Source: Bacteroidota bacterium
GTDB taxonomy: Bacteria; Bacteroidota; UBA10030; UBA6906
Assembly: GCA_016844425.1 (NCBI GenBank)
Contig: JAERML010000078.1
Span: forward strand, 1 to 10,674
DNA length: 10,674 nucleotides
Direction: 5' to 3'
The notes under the pieces were generated by a model that made no database searches, was not told the DNA's origin, and saw only the letters and a program-made list of their open reading frames with translations. Made by a program: the position numbers and the translations under genes. Below, one piece after another: positions 1-7,476 of the stretch (positions are counted from its first letter, which is position 1; every line of letters begins with the position of its first letter).

Positions 1-172
1 GGAGGAGTCCCTGACGAGCAAGGTCAAAAATGGCAGGTACTAACTTTCGTTTGGTGAGATCACCGGAGGCGCCGAAGATCACCATTACGCAGGCGTCGGG
101 AATCTTTTCGGCGGGTGTGGGTTCCTGGAGAGGGTTTCTTTCAAGAAGTTTTTCCATGGCACGGATCGTCAT
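1..172 (-). CDS. zwf: Glucose-6-phosphate dehydrogenase, N-terminal fragment (runs off left edge)
   Basis: This is the 5' end of a gene whose product oxidises glucose-6-phosphate to 6-phosphogluconolactone with NADP+, the entry step of the oxidative pentose phosphate branch in the cytoplasm. About 52-57 residues are visible. They contain the dinucleotide-binding fingerprint [18 protein letters not shown], which is the hallmark of the G6PDH N-terminal Rossmann fold, preceded by a variable leader ([13 protein letters not shown]). Two starts are possible. An ATG at 172-170 overlaps the stop of the upstream acetyltransferase gene as ATGA, which suits translational coupling. A second ATG at 157-155 is also in frame. 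Neither has a clear Shine-Dalgarno, so I kept the longer one because of the overlap. It is the last visible gene of the pentose phosphate cluster, with the rest outside the window. The identity is firm although only the N terminus is seen. Confidence 0.9.
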   Translation of the reverse strand, partial: MTIRAMEKLLERNPLQEPTPAEKIPDACVMVIFGASGDLTKRKLVPAIFDLARQGLL

Positions 173-684
173 GGTCGGACAATGGCATAGATATACTCAT
201 CGATCGTCTTCCCATCCTTGGTCACGCTTTTTCGCATGCGGGCTTCGCACGAAAATCCCGCTTTTTCAAGAACGCGCATCGAGGCTCCATTCCACTCAAA
301 GACGCCAGCATACAAGCGGCAGAGATCAAAATGGGAGAAAGAATAATCGATCATCGCCCGGACTGATTCCGTTGCAATCCCCCGCCCCCAGAATTCCTCC
401 CCGAGCCAGTAACCAATTCCCGCCGACTTCCGATACACATCCCGCTTTGGATGAATCCCGATTGCACCAACGGCATTGCCGTCGACCTCGATGGCGAAAT
501 TCCTGACCGGGCTCTCACGGGATACATGATGCACCCAATGTTGAGCATTTGCTGGCGTATAAGGAAAAGGGAAACCGTCCAGAAGGTTGATCCAGATCTT
601 CCTATTGTTTGCATGATAGACAAGCGACTGTTCGTCTCCTATCCTCCAACGACGCAGGAGACAGGTCTGCAACTTGATTTCCAT
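169..684 (-). CDS. GNAT-family N-acetyltransferase (RimJ/RimL-like)
   Basis: A 171-residue single-domain acetyltransferase of the Gcn5-related superfamily, transferring acetyl from acetyl-CoA to an amine. The layout fits the RimJ/RimL-like subgroup: an N-terminal strand-helix segment ([18 protein letters not shown] start), a central strand with NAVGAIGI near residues 70-77, motif A with [18 protein letters not shown] at about 91-108 (the RGxA pyrophosphate-binding loop), and motif B-like [13 protein letters not shown] at about 132-144. The start is the ATG at 684; upstream bases show no strong ribosome site. It sits 99 bases after tal and overlaps the zwf start by four bases (ATGA), so it is probably co-transcribed with pentose phosphate genes. 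Its substrate cannot be told from sequence: ribosomal protein N termini, an amino sugar, an antibiotic or a small metabolite are all possible. Confidence 0.88.
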   Translation of the reverse strand: MEIKLQTCLLRRWRIGDEQSLVYHANNRKIWINLLDGFPFPYTPANAQHWVHHVSRESPVRNFAIEVDGNAVGAIGIHPKRDVYRKSAGIGYWLGEEFWGRGIATESVRAMIDYSFSHFDLCRLYAGVFEWNGASMRVLEKAGFSCEARMRKSVTKDGKTIDEYIYAIVRP

Positions 685-783
685 GAATATCTCATCGTTG
701 CAGGTTCATCACCCTGCCGGGAACGGGGATTGCGTTCTCTCAATGGAAGTATGAGGTGAAGTAGTATTGTAATGATGTGCATG

Positions 784-1911
784 TCACGATGTGGGAACGG
801 TGGCATCAACAATCTGTCCCCGCTTTTCGTCGAGATTATTGTACAGGCCGTCAAATGATTTCTCGAACGATGCCACACCGTCGTCCTCAAGCTTCTGCAA
901 CACCCAGGTCATGTCGATACCTGCCTTTGCAACATCATCCAACGCTTTGCGCGCGCCGGCAAGGTCGGACTCCACCGTAAGAGAGGGTCTGCCATGATCG
1001 AGAATGGCGGCATACGTCACGGGCGGAACGGTGTTCACTGTGTGCGGGCCGATAAGCGTGTCAACGTAGAGCAGATCGCTATAGGCCGGATTCTTGGTCC
1101 CGGTGCTTCCCCACAACGGGCGCTGCGCGTGCGCACCCTTTGATTCGAGTGTCTTGAAACGCGGAGCGTTGAAGATTTCCTTGAATGCCTGATAGATCAT
1201 TTTGCTGTTGGCAACTGCTGCCTTCCCCCCGAGGGAGCCATACTTACCCGGATCTTTTTTCATCAAAAGGTCATCAACCAGTGTGTCGATCCGGCTGACA
1301 AACACACTAGCCACCGAGTGAATGTGGTCAAGAGGTTCGCCCTTCTTGAGCCGCTTTTCCAGGCCGCCAATGAATGCGTGTGCGACCTCCCAGTAGCGGG
1401 GCTCAGAGAAAATCAGGGTCACGTTGATATTGATCCCCTCACTGATCGCCGCCTCTTCGATTGCAGGAAGCCCCTCTTTCGTGGCAGGGATCTTCACCAT
1501 CAAGTTCTTTCGGTTGATTTTCGACCAGAGTTCCCGCACCTCGTCGATGGTTGCTCTGGTGTCGCGGGCCTTCGCGGGAGTGACCTCCACACTTACGTAT
1601 CCATCCCGCCTGTTGGTCCGATCATAGACCGGTTTGAGAACGTCGCACGCCATCTGAATGTCGGTGATCATCAGGGCCTGGATGATTTCAGCCGCGTCGA
1701 TGGATGGGTTCTTCTCAACCAATGCACGAATCTGGCTATCATAGTCATTGCTGCCGGAAATAGCCTTGTCGAAGATCGTCGGGTTCGAGGTTACTCCGAG
1801 CAATCCTTCATCCACCATCCTCTTCAATTCGCCCCGCGTGATGACACCCCGGCTGATGTTGTCATACCAGATGCTCTGGCCAAGTTGTTCAAGTCGCTGT
1901 AAATTGTTCAT
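784..1911 (-). CDS. tal: Transaldolase, long form
   Basis: A 375-residue transaldolase that moves a dihydroxyacetone unit between sedoheptulose-7-P and glyceraldehyde-3-P in the non-oxidative pentose phosphate branch. Diagnostic segments are GVTSNPTIFDKAI at about residues 39-51, the Schiff-base lysine in NLMVKIPAT (Lys140), EGININVTLIFS (158-169), HSVASVFVSRID and the RPLWGSTGTKNPAYSD block followed by DTLIGPHTVNTVPP. The length and the RPLWGSTGTK block match the long (about 360-380 residue) transaldolases seen in actinobacteria, cyanobacteria and green sulfur relatives rather than the E. coli TalB length of 317. The start ATG at 1911 has an AGGAG site nine bases upstream. It follows rpiB by 47 bases in the same direction, and all expected catalytic positions I can recognise are present. 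Confidence 0.96.
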   Translation of the reverse strand: MNNLQRLEQLGQSIWYDNISRGVITRGELKRMVDEGLLGVTSNPTIFDKAISGSNDYDSQIRALVEKNPSIDAAEIIQALMITDIQMACDVLKPVYDRTNRRDGYVSVEVTPAKARDTRATIDEVRELWSKINRKNLMVKIPATKEGLPAIEEAAISEGININVTLIFSEPRYWEVAHAFIGGLEKRLKKGEPLDHIHSVASVFVSRIDTLVDDLLMKKDPGKYGSLGGKAAVANSKMIYQAFKEIFNAPRFKTLESKGAHAQRPLWGSTGTKNPAYSDLLYVDTLIGPHTVNTVPPVTYAAILDHGRPSLTVESDLAGARKALDDVAKAGIDMTWVLQKLEDDGVASFEKSFDGLYNNLDEKRGQIVDATVPTS

Positions 1912-1920
1912 CGCTCATTT

Positions 1921-1925
1921 CTCCT
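1921..1925 (-). promoter_or_regulatory. Ribosome binding site of tal
   Basis: Read on the minus strand the bases are AGGAG, nine bases before the ATG at 1911. This supports the chosen transaldolase start inside the short rpiB-tal gap. Confidence 0.75.
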
Positions 1926-1958
1926 GATAAAGAAAACTCCTGCCACGTTCTCATAGAG

Positions 1959-2408
1959 CTATCCCTGGTTTTTTTCAATGTCAAGCATCTTCTTCAATCG
2001 TCTCGAATGGCGCTCTTCGTTGGTAAACCTGGCTGCGAGAAACGCCCTTGCAATCTCCAGTGCCGATGCCGGACCAATTACCCTCGCTCCAAGACATAGC
2101 ACATTCATATCATCATGCTCAACGCCTTGATGTCCCGAGTACGTGTCATGCGCAAGCCCGGCACGGATGCCTTTGATCTTGTTTGCCGCAACACAGGCAC
2201 CGATGCCGCTGCCACAAACGAGGATTCCCCGTTCAACTTTTCCAGTGGTAACCGCGCCGCCCAACGTGCGGGCAAAATCCGGATAATCCGAAGGCGTCTC
2301 ATCGTGCGCGCCGAGATCGTCGATCTCATGGCCATCCTTCTTTAGCTCAGCCAGCAACCACTTCTTCAAGTGAAAACCTGCATGATCTCCAGCTATGGCT
2401 ATCTTCAA
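1959..2408 (-). CDS. rpiB: Ribose-5-phosphate isomerase B
   Basis: A 149-residue RpiB/LacAB-type isomerase that interconverts ribose-5-P and ribulose-5-P. The family marks are [12 protein letters not shown] at residues 5-16, the catalytic cysteine in [17 protein letters not shown] (Cys65, with the glycine-rich loop at 66-70), and the [26 protein letters not shown] block at about 87-112. The length is standard for the family. The start is a TTG at 2408-2406, not an ATG: it overlaps the tkt stop as TTGA, and an excellent AAGGAGG lies eight bases upstream inside the last tkt codons. No ATG near the N terminus would keep the conserved [10 protein letters not shown] strand, so the TTG call is well supported. 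Expression is therefore probably coupled to transketolase translation. Confidence 0.96.
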   Translation of the reverse strand: MKIAIAGDHAGFHLKKWLLAELKKDGHEIDDLGAHDETPSDYPDFARTLGGAVTTGKVERGILVCGSGIGACVAANKIKGIRAGLAHDTYSGHQGVEHDDMNVLCLGARVIGPASALEIARAFLAARFTNEERHSRRLKKMLDIEKNQG

Positions 2409-4492
2409 GCGAGTACCCTCCTTGCCGCCGCGACAACATTTTCAGTCGTGATGCCGAAGTTCTTGAATGCCACATCCGCGGGTGCCGACGCACCGAAGGT
2501 CGACATGCCGATGAACTCACCCTTGTCGCCGATGTATCGCTCCCATCCCATTCTTACGCCCGCTTCCACGGCAACGCGTGCACTGACCCCTGATGGCAGG
2601 ACACTCTCCTTGTATGCGCTCGATTGCATCTCGAAGAGTTCCCACGATGGCATGCTGACGACACGGGCAGGAATGCTTTCTGCCGTGAGTTGCTCGTACG
2701 CCCGTACGGCAAGGTGGACTTCTGAGCCCGTAGCGAGAAACACCACGCGTGGATTTTCTGCACCAATCAGAACATAGGCTCCCTTGGAAACGTTCTCCGC
2801 CGATCCAAACTTTGTCTGATCAAGCACGGGAAGCTTCTGTCTGGTGAGTGCAAGGACAACGGGGCCTGTTCGATGTTCGAGTGCAAACTTCCAGGCATAG
2901 GCGGTTTCATTTGCATCTGCCGGACGGAGGACAATGAGTCCCGGCATTGCGCGTAGCGACGCAAAGTGCTCCACGGCCTGGTGTGTCGGACCGTCTTCGC
3001 CAAGCCCGATGCTTTCGTGAGTGAAATCGAAGATGACCGGATACTTCGATAATGCCGCCAACCTGATGGTCGGACGCATGTAATCCGTGAAGCAGAAAAA
3101 CGTTGCTCCATATGGAATGAGCATATCGGTCACGGCAATACCGTTCATAATCGCACCCATTGCGTGTTCACGAACACCATACCGAAGATATCGCCCTGCC
3201 CGGTTCGTTCTGCTGAAGTCCGTTGCCCCTTTGAACCGTGTGTTGTTGGACGGCGTCAAGTCGGCCGAGCCACCGAGCACCAATGGGAGCTTTGGCAAAA
3301 GGGCATCGAGGATCCTTCCCTGCGCTTCTCGCGTAGCAAGCGGGGTCGCTGGATCGAATGTCGGCACAGATTCTCTCCAGATCTTCTCCCAGTCGTCAGG
3401 GAGCTTCCGTTCCGCGGCACGTTTGAATGCTCTCGCCAACTCAGGGTACGAGTTCTTGTATTTCTCGAACAGACTGTTCCACTCTTGTTCCCGCTTCGTT
3501 CCTTTCTCCACTTCCCTTCTGAAGACCGCCAGGGCGGCTTCGGGAATGAAGAATGTTTTGTCCGGATCCCAACCGTATCTCTTTTTCGTCAGGACGATTT
3601 CCTCTTCGCCGAGCGGCGAACCGTGCGCGTCGTGCGAGTCCTGTTTGTTGGGACTCCCGAAACCAATGTGCGTCCGCACCTTGATGAGCGACGGACGACT
3701 CGTCTCAATTTGCGCTGCATTGAGCGCCTTCTCAAAAGCTGCCACATCATTCCCATCCCCCCCGATGGTCTGGACAAACCACCCGTATGCTTCGTACCGC
3801 ATGGCAACATCCTCACCAAACGAAAGGGCAGTGTTGCCGTCAATGGTAATGTGGTTGTCATCGTAAATGACAATAAGGTTGTTCAGCCCGAGATGTCCGG
3901 CAAGAGAGGAGGCCTCCGATGAAACGCCTTCCTGCAGACACCCATCGCCGGCAATCACATACACTCTGTAGTCTGCGATCCGGAATCCGTCACGGTTAAA
4001 ATATGCCTCAAGGTACTTCTCTGCAATCGCGATACCGACCGCGTTCGAGATCCCCTGGCCGAGCGGACCGGTGGTCACCTCCACTCCGGGTGTGTGCCCA
4101 TATTCCGGATGCCCCGGGGTTTTGCTCCCCCACTGACGAAAGTTCTTGATCTCATCAAGAGAAAGATCGTAGCCGGTGAGATGAAGAAGAGAATAGAGAA
4201 GCATGCACCCATGCCCGGCCGACAGCACGAACCGGTCGCGGTTCACCCATTTCGGATTGCGGGGATTGTGCCTCAGGTGCCTCGTCCAGAGCCAGTATGC
4301 CGGAGCCGCCATCCCCATCGGCATTCCGGGATGGCCTGACTTGGCCTTCTGCACTGCATCCATGGAGAGGCAGCGGATGGTGTTGATGCAAAGTTCGTCA
4401 ACCTCTGAAAGGCTTGGATGCCGTTGGATTCTGAGATCGTCGGAAGTTAATTGCGAGGGTACCGGTTGAGCTGCTGTATTGGTCGAATCCAT
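2405..4492 (-). CDS. tkt: Transketolase
   Basis: A 695-residue full-length transketolase, a thiamine diphosphate enzyme transferring two-carbon ketol units in the non-oxidative pentose phosphate pathway. Visible marks in order are [10 protein letters not shown] (51-60, substrate histidine), [18 protein letters not shown] (91-108), the ThDP/metal motif starting GDGCLQEG at 182 and ending with the DDN asparagine near 213, [15 protein letters not shown] (278-291), the central-domain catalytic glutamate in YGVREHAMG (Glu442), [16 protein letters not shown], and a C-terminal domain ending in [19 protein letters not shown]. The length is close to the 660-700 typical of the family. The ATG at 4492 has only a weak ribosome site. 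The gene begins the tkt-rpiB-tal-GNAT-zwf cluster and overlaps rpiB by four bases; a candidate promoter lies about 65 bases upstream. Confidence 0.98.
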   Translation of the reverse strand: MDSTNTAAQPVPSQLTSDDLRIQRHPSLSEVDELCINTIRCLSMDAVQKAKSGHPGMPMGMAAPAYWLWTRHLRHNPRNPKWVNRDRFVLSAGHGCMLLYSLLHLTGYDLSLDEIKNFRQWGSKTPGHPEYGHTPGVEVTTGPLGQGISNAVGIAIAEKYLEAYFNRDGFRIADYRVYVIAGDGCLQEGVSSEASSLAGHLGLNNLIVIYDDNHITIDGNTALSFGEDVAMRYEAYGWFVQTIGGDGNDVAAFEKALNAAQIETSRPSLIKVRTHIGFGSPNKQDSHDAHGSPLGEEEIVLTKKRYGWDPDKTFFIPEAALAVFRREVEKGTKREQEWNSLFEKYKNSYPELARAFKRAAERKLPDDWEKIWRESVPTFDPATPLATREAQGRILDALLPKLPLVLGGSADLTPSNNTRFKGATDFSRTNRAGRYLRYGVREHAMGAIMNGIAVTDMLIPYGATFFCFTDYMRPTIRLAALSKYPVIFDFTHESIGLGEDGPTHQAVEHFASLRAMPGLIVLRPADANETAYAWKFALEHRTGPVVLALTRQKLPVLDQTKFGSAENVSKGAYVLIGAENPRVVFLATGSEVHLAVRAYEQLTAESIPARVVSMPSWELFEMQSSAYKESVLPSGVSARVAVEAGVRMGWERYIGDKGEFIGMSTFGASAPADVAFKNFGITTENVVAAARRVLA
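2417..2423 (-). promoter_or_regulatory. Ribosome binding site of rpiB, embedded in the tkt 3' end
   Basis: The minus strand reads AAGGAGG, eight bases before the TTG start at 2408. These bases also encode part of the last codons of transketolase (Ala-Arg-Arg-Val region). This strong site decides the unusual TTG start and suggests ribosomes finishing tkt hand over directly to rpiB. Confidence 0.8.
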
Positions 4493-4557
4493 GTGTTCTT
4501 AAGGTGGTTTGGTGGCGCCAATCCGTTTGAGCATGGATTGCCGAGGGTTTCTACTGT

Positions 4558-4585
4558 AAGATAGGAAAAATATTTCAAGATTCAA
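4558..4585 (-). promoter_or_regulatory. Candidate sigma-70-type promoter for the tkt cluster
   Basis: On the minus strand TTGAAT (4585-4580) and TATCTT (4563-4558) are separated by 16 bases, within an AT-rich stretch of an otherwise GC-richer region. Transcription would begin near 4551, giving a leader of about 60 bases before the tkt ATG. The -10 hexamer is identical to that of the stronger promoter at 7547-7575. No clear terminator lies between the upstream cytochrome gene and this site, so read-through into tkt is also possible. Confidence 0.4.
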
Positions 4586-4635
4586 TCACGAATGGCGGCA
4601 GAGGAACCCCCAGAGGAAAGAACGTCCGGAGAGGA

Positions 4636-5598
4636 TCACTTGCCATGAGGCCGTGCATCAGGCGAAGAAGAGTAGTAGACCGCGTCTGGTGGAATGGGCT
4701 CGGTCAGATAGTCACTCTTTTTGCGAGGAAACTTCGGACGGGGTTTGGAGTTGATGAACGCAGCAATGTGCTGCGCCTGTTCATCGGTCAAGCTTCCGGG
4801 GTGGAGGTACGGCATCATGTAGCGGATCATGCCGGCAAGCGTATACACACGCGCCGCGCCGGCGCCGTCATTCCATGACTCCGGTCCCCAGAGCGGGCCC
4901 GCCTTCTTGTCCCCGATCTGTACTCCCTGACCATCCTCACCATGACAATTGGTGCAATGCTCCTTAAACATTGCTTCGCCCTTCTTCAGGTCCAACCTGG
5001 TGACAGGGAGAAGCGCCTCACGGGAAATGGTGTTTTGCCCCCGCCAAGGCAATCGCGCACCGGCAGGAATTCCTCGCGACAGCCATGTAATGTACGCGGA
5101 CAGGGCAAGAACTTCATCGGATCGGAGCCACGTAAGTGACAAAGAATCGTTTTCATGGACATCGGCTATTGCCGACCCATTTTGACTTCTCAGGAGACAA
5201 CCGATAATTCTGTCCTCGAGAGTGAATGATCTTGCTGCGCGTTTATTGTACTCCGGGAACACGCCTGCAACACCAAAAAGAGGGAGCGCCTTCTCGCGCT
5301 GCCCTGCATTCAGATGACAATTGCTGCACGAGAGCGAATTTCCAGAGAGTCCCGGGGCTTCCGCTTTTGTGTTGGTGAAGATCCGAAATCCGCGACGGAT
5401 CTGTTCATCCCGCTGCGAGGTGCCAAGCAATGAGTCCGTCAGCGGGTTCAGCGGGACATCCCACGCGGTGGTCATCGTTTCCGTTCCCTTCACAAGAGGC
5501 GGAGAGTTTGCAGTTGAGCCGGTATCGCGTTGAAATGCTGTCGACAAGAGGAGGGCTAGAACAATGATGGACGCATTGAACGCTCGCGGAGCGCCCAT
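4636..5598 (-). CDS. Exported dihaem cytochrome c, TsdA-like (thiosulfate dehydrogenase family)
   Basis: A 320-residue periplasmic c-type cytochrome with two haem sites, CSNCH (residues 91-95) and CTNCH (215-219). A hydrophobic signal segment (ASIIVLALLLSTAF) lies near residues 9-22 with no lipobox cysteine. The N-terminal domain has LSCSNCHLNAGQ, GVFPEYNKRAA and LEDRIIGCLLRSQNG; the last matches the segment that in TsdA thiosulfate dehydrogenases supplies the unusual cysteine ligand to haem 1 (here Cys134). The second domain has a standard CHGEDGQG signature and methionines in MIRYMMPYLHP that could ligate haem 2. I infer oxidation of thiosulfate or a related sulfur compound, passing electrons to another carrier; other dihaem cytochromes cannot be excluded. 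I used the ATG at 5598; a TTG at 5622 would add eight residues, and neither has a good ribosome site. It follows the DsrE-like gene across a strong hairpin. Confidence 0.82.
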   Translation of the reverse strand: MGAPRAFNASIIVLALLLSTAFQRDTGSTANSPPLVKGTETMTTAWDVPLNPLTDSLLGTSQRDEQIRRGFRIFTNTKAEAPGLSGNSLSCSNCHLNAGQREKALPLFGVAGVFPEYNKRAARSFTLEDRIIGCLLRSQNGSAIADVHENDSLSLTWLRSDEVLALSAYITWLSRGIPAGARLPWRGQNTISREALLPVTRLDLKKGEAMFKEHCTNCHGEDGQGVQIGDKKAGPLWGPESWNDGAGAARVYTLAGMIRYMMPYLHPGSLTDEQAQHIAAFINSKPRPKFPRKKSDYLTEPIPPDAVYYSSSPDARPHGK

Positions 5599-5638
5599 GG
5601 CAAAGTACTCTCGGTTACTCAATACGGATCATGCAGAT

Positions 5639-5661
5639 TGCGCGGCGGAGGCCGCCGCGCA
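5639..5661 (-). promoter_or_regulatory. Strong GC-rich intercistronic hairpin
   Basis: A perfect 10-base-pair inverted repeat (TGCGCGGCGG and its complement) with a 3-base loop lies between the DsrE-like stop (5684) and the cytochrome start. No T-run follows on either strand, so it does not look like an intrinsic terminator. As RNA it would form a very stable stem that could block 3' exonucleases or set the relative expression of the two genes. The role is inferred; the inverted repeat itself is directly visible. Confidence 0.65.
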
Positions 5662-5683
5662 TGAAGAGACAACAATGGAAGCA

Positions 5684-6361
5684 TCAGCCTGCGTAGCAAT
5701 AGCTGAAGCCGTATTCTTGTGCGCGGTTCACCGCCCACACTCCGGACGGGAGAATGACCATACCAGGAAGTAGTCCCGACACCCAATCCTTCTTGACCTC
5801 ATCGGCATCCATCTTCATCTCCCCGGCAATATGTTTACTGTACACGGTCAACGCCAGATCGCAGACACCAAAAACGACTCCTCTCTTTTGTACCAGTTCG
5901 AGAGCCATGTCGGGGAGGGGCATATCCTCTGGTTTGATGTGTGTAACTACGTTTCGGACTGAAGGCGCCTTTGTGGCTTTGTCGGTGATCTTGAATGCCT
6001 CACCAAACTTATACTTTGCCCACAACCTGTCTTCCATTGCAAATGGAATTGCATCATGACGGAACACCACAGCAACGCCAAGGTCTTTGTCAGGAGTTCC
6101 TGTCCCATTGTTGGTTGCCAGGAATGCCCATGACCAGAGCACAGAAAACCCTTCGTTCGGCATTGGCGCGTCGAACACTTGCTTATGCCTTCTCCCTTTC
6201 ATCTTTTTGAGCGCTGCTTCGAATTCTGTCTCCTTCGGACCCGGCGGGTTCGCGAGCAAGTTTGTGCTGGTTGGTAGACTTGCGAGACCAAGAGTGGCAG
6301 CTCCTACAGCAATGCTCCCAAGGAAGCCACGTCGATGAACGGTTTCTTTGAGGTTGAACAT
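5684..6361 (-). CDS. Tat-exported DsrE-like periplasmic protein
   Basis: A 225-residue protein with a twin-arginine signal: HRRGFLGS at residues 9-16, then a hydrophobic stretch and an exit near LLANPPGP. The mature part ends with a DsrE/F-like C-terminal half: LVQKRGVVFGVCDLAL with a conserved-looking cysteine (Cys167), then DWVSGLLPGMVILPSGVWAVNRAQEYGFSYCYAG, the LLPG-x-PSGV-QE-G-Y pattern found in exported DsrE-family proteins. DsrE relatives handle sulfur through cysteines, so a sulfur-carrier or binding role beside the dihaem cytochrome is a reasonable inference. Tat export suggests it folds or binds a cofactor before transport. An ATG at 6391 is in frame, but the ATG at 6361 is chosen because AGGAGG sits seven bases upstream and the Tat motif then lies at the usual distance from the N terminus. 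It is upstream of, and probably co-transcribed with, the cytochrome gene. Confidence 0.78.
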   Translation of the reverse strand: MFNLKETVHRRGFLGSIAVGAATLGLASLPTSTNLLANPPGPKETEFEAALKKMKGRRHKQVFDAPMPNEGFSVLWSWAFLATNNGTGTPDKDLGVAVVFRHDAIPFAMEDRLWAKYKFGEAFKITDKATKAPSVRNVVTHIKPEDMPLPDMALELVQKRGVVFGVCDLALTVYSKHIAGEMKMDADEVKKDWVSGLLPGMVILPSGVWAVNRAQEYGFSYCYAG

Positions 6362-6368
6362 AGGGGAT

Positions 6369-6374
6369 CCTCCT
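6369..6374 (-). promoter_or_regulatory. Ribosome binding site of the DsrE-like gene
   Basis: The minus strand reads AGGAGG with a 7-base spacer to the ATG at 6361. It lies inside the longer possible reading frame starting at 6391 and so decides in favour of the shorter product. Confidence 0.75.
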
Positions 6375-6498
6375 ACAGGATGGTTGAACATGAGTCGCCG
6401 CCCCCCTCGGGGGTATTGCGGTATGGAAAAGAACTTGTGCTAAGGTAACAACTGGAAAGAGTAGATACAACCCCCCACCAGTGCGCAGGTATTCGTTC

Positions 6499-6530
6499 TA
6501 TCCAATGGGCGATCTAACAGTGATTGGATA
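6499..6530. repeat. 8-bp inverted repeat TATCCAAT / ATTGGATA
   Basis: Two perfect 8-base arms (6499-6506 and 6523-6530) are separated by 16 bases in the gap between the lipoprotein terminator and the DsrE-like gene. The arm-to-arm centre distance of 24 bases, with AT-rich arms, could suit a dimeric DNA-binding protein; it could also be chance. No function can be assigned. Confidence 0.35.
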
Positions 6531-6539
6531 CAAAGAAAA

Positions 6540-6567
6540 GACCCGGCTAGTCAGGACCAGCCGGGTT
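6540..6567 (-). terminator. Intrinsic terminator after the coiled-coil lipoprotein gene
   Basis: Arms ACCCGGCT (6541-6548) and AGCCGGGT (6559-6566) form an 8-bp GC-rich stem, with a few further pairs possible in the loop. On the minus strand the stem is followed by CTTTTCTTT, and it begins 23 bases after the lipoprotein stop at 6590. The plus-strand side also ends in TTTT, so it could work in both directions. It separates the lipoprotein gene from the DsrE/cytochrome pair. Confidence 0.85.
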
Positions 6568-6589
6568 TTCATTTCCTACGAGAAGACCG

Positions 6590-7462
6590 TCAATCAACAA
6601 CAATCACCAGATATCGGTCCTGCCAGAACTTATCGGGACGTTTGATGGTCAGATCAGCCTTGTTCTCTTCTGTTTCAGCGAGCGCAAAGAACTCATCGCT
6701 TCGCTTTGGGACCATTTCATCGATACTGCCATTAATGTGGATGGTTTCATCCCTTGTCCAATCAAACGGTGTAAACTGTGACCTGTCGACGCCGCTCGAT
6801 AGAATGGTGGTGGAACCAAGCAAGCCCCACAGAAACCCGCCTTCATCTGTGATGATCCCCTTCTCCTCCAATTCGTCACGCGTTCCAACGACGTAATAGA
6901 CCGTATTCATACGGTTCTTTTGTTCTTCGATGATCGTCTCTTTCTCCATAACGAGACGGGCCTTCTCGGCAACCGTGCTCTCCAAGCCCTGGACCTTGGC
7001 CTCCAAGACTGCAATGGACTGTTCTCTCTGTTCGAGAGTTGATTTCAGGTTTTGCACCATCTCATCAAGGCTCGCATATTTCACCTCTGATGCTCTCAGC
7101 CTCTTCTGCAAGCTTGAGAGTTTCTTCCGGTTCTCTTTCAGATTTGAATCGATCGCAGTGATCTGGTCGAGTACCGATTGTCGCATCTCTGCACTGGTAA
7201 AGGACACCTGCCCTTCGGCCCCCTGGGTCTTCTCGACAAGCTTTGCCTCCTTCGACTTCGCCTGCTCAAGGTCTTTGTAGACCTGATTCACAGCCTGCAT
7301 CACTTCGTCGATGTACTTGTCCCGGGCTGCAAGGTCTTGCTGGAGCGTCGAACTCTGTGTCTGGATCTTGACGATCTCCTTTTCGAGCTCTGCCGTCCGG
7401 TTGTCGCATCCCATAAGGATGACCAAACCAAACACCAGTGTTGCAACAATTGTGGTCTTCAT
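6590..7462 (-). CDS. Coiled-coil lipoprotein with C-terminal YYVVGT domain
   Basis: A 290-residue predicted lipoprotein. The N terminus MKTTIVATLVFGLVILMGC is a lipoprotein signal with lipobox LMGC and lipidation at Cys19. Residues about 22-185 are rich in Lys, Glu, Gln and Leu with heptad-like spacing and should form a long coiled coil. A compact C-terminal domain begins near residue 186 (NTVYYVVGTRDELEEKGI) and ends in DKFWQDRYLVIVVD. I recall similar coiled-coil plus YYVVGT proteins in Bacteroidota, where function is largely unknown; some relatives carry adhesin-type names that I would not rely on. The start is the ATG at 7462 with AAAGAGG seven bases upstream. A longer frame to 7591 is rejected because it would begin upstream of a near-consensus promoter. 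It has its own promoter and terminator, so it is probably monocistronic. Presumably anchored in the cell envelope. Confidence 0.85.
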   Translation of the reverse strand: MKTTIVATLVFGLVILMGCDNRTAELEKEIVKIQTQSSTLQQDLAARDKYIDEVMQAVNQVYKDLEQAKSKEAKLVEKTQGAEGQVSFTSAEMRQSVLDQITAIDSNLKENRKKLSSLQKRLRASEVKYASLDEMVQNLKSTLEQREQSIAVLEAKVQGLESTVAEKARLVMEKETIIEEQKNRMNTVYYVVGTRDELEEKGIITDEGGFLWGLLGSTTILSSGVDRSQFTPFDWTRDETIHINGSIDEMVPKRSDEFFALAETEENKADLTIKRPDKFWQDRYLVIVVD

Positions 7463-7469
7463 GACTGGT

Positions 7470-7476
7470 CCTCTTT
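7470..7476 (-). promoter_or_regulatory. Ribosome binding site of the coiled-coil lipoprotein
   Basis: The minus strand reads AAAGAGG, seven bases before the ATG at 7462. It fixes the start directly in front of the lipoprotein signal peptide. Confidence 0.7.

Noticed and set aside
30..506. A 158-codon plus-strand frame opposite zwf and the GNAT gene.
   Set aside because: It spans two well-supported minus-strand genes, and its product is low-complexity and rich in Arg, Pro and Ser, as expected of an antisense shadow.
700..717. Hairpin GCAGG/CCTGC between tal and the GNAT gene as a tal terminator.
   Set aside because: Only five base pairs and no T-run follows on the minus strand; it is better treated as chance, leaving tal and GNAT likely co-transcribed.
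1318..1902. A 194-codon plus-strand frame opposite transaldolase.
   Set aside because: It mirrors the transaldolase codons and has no independent support.
3087..3922. Two long plus-strand frames (about 250 codons each) opposite transketolase.
   Set aside because: They are antisense shadows of a fully recognisable transketolase; their products show no domain pattern and no ribosome sites.
6425..6535. A tRNA-like stretch on the minus strand (CGCCCATTGGATAGAACGA resembles a tRNA D-arm).
   Set aside because: I could not build a matching acceptor stem, anticodon stem or T-arm with the GTTCGAATCC-type sequence; the similarity is limited to one arm.
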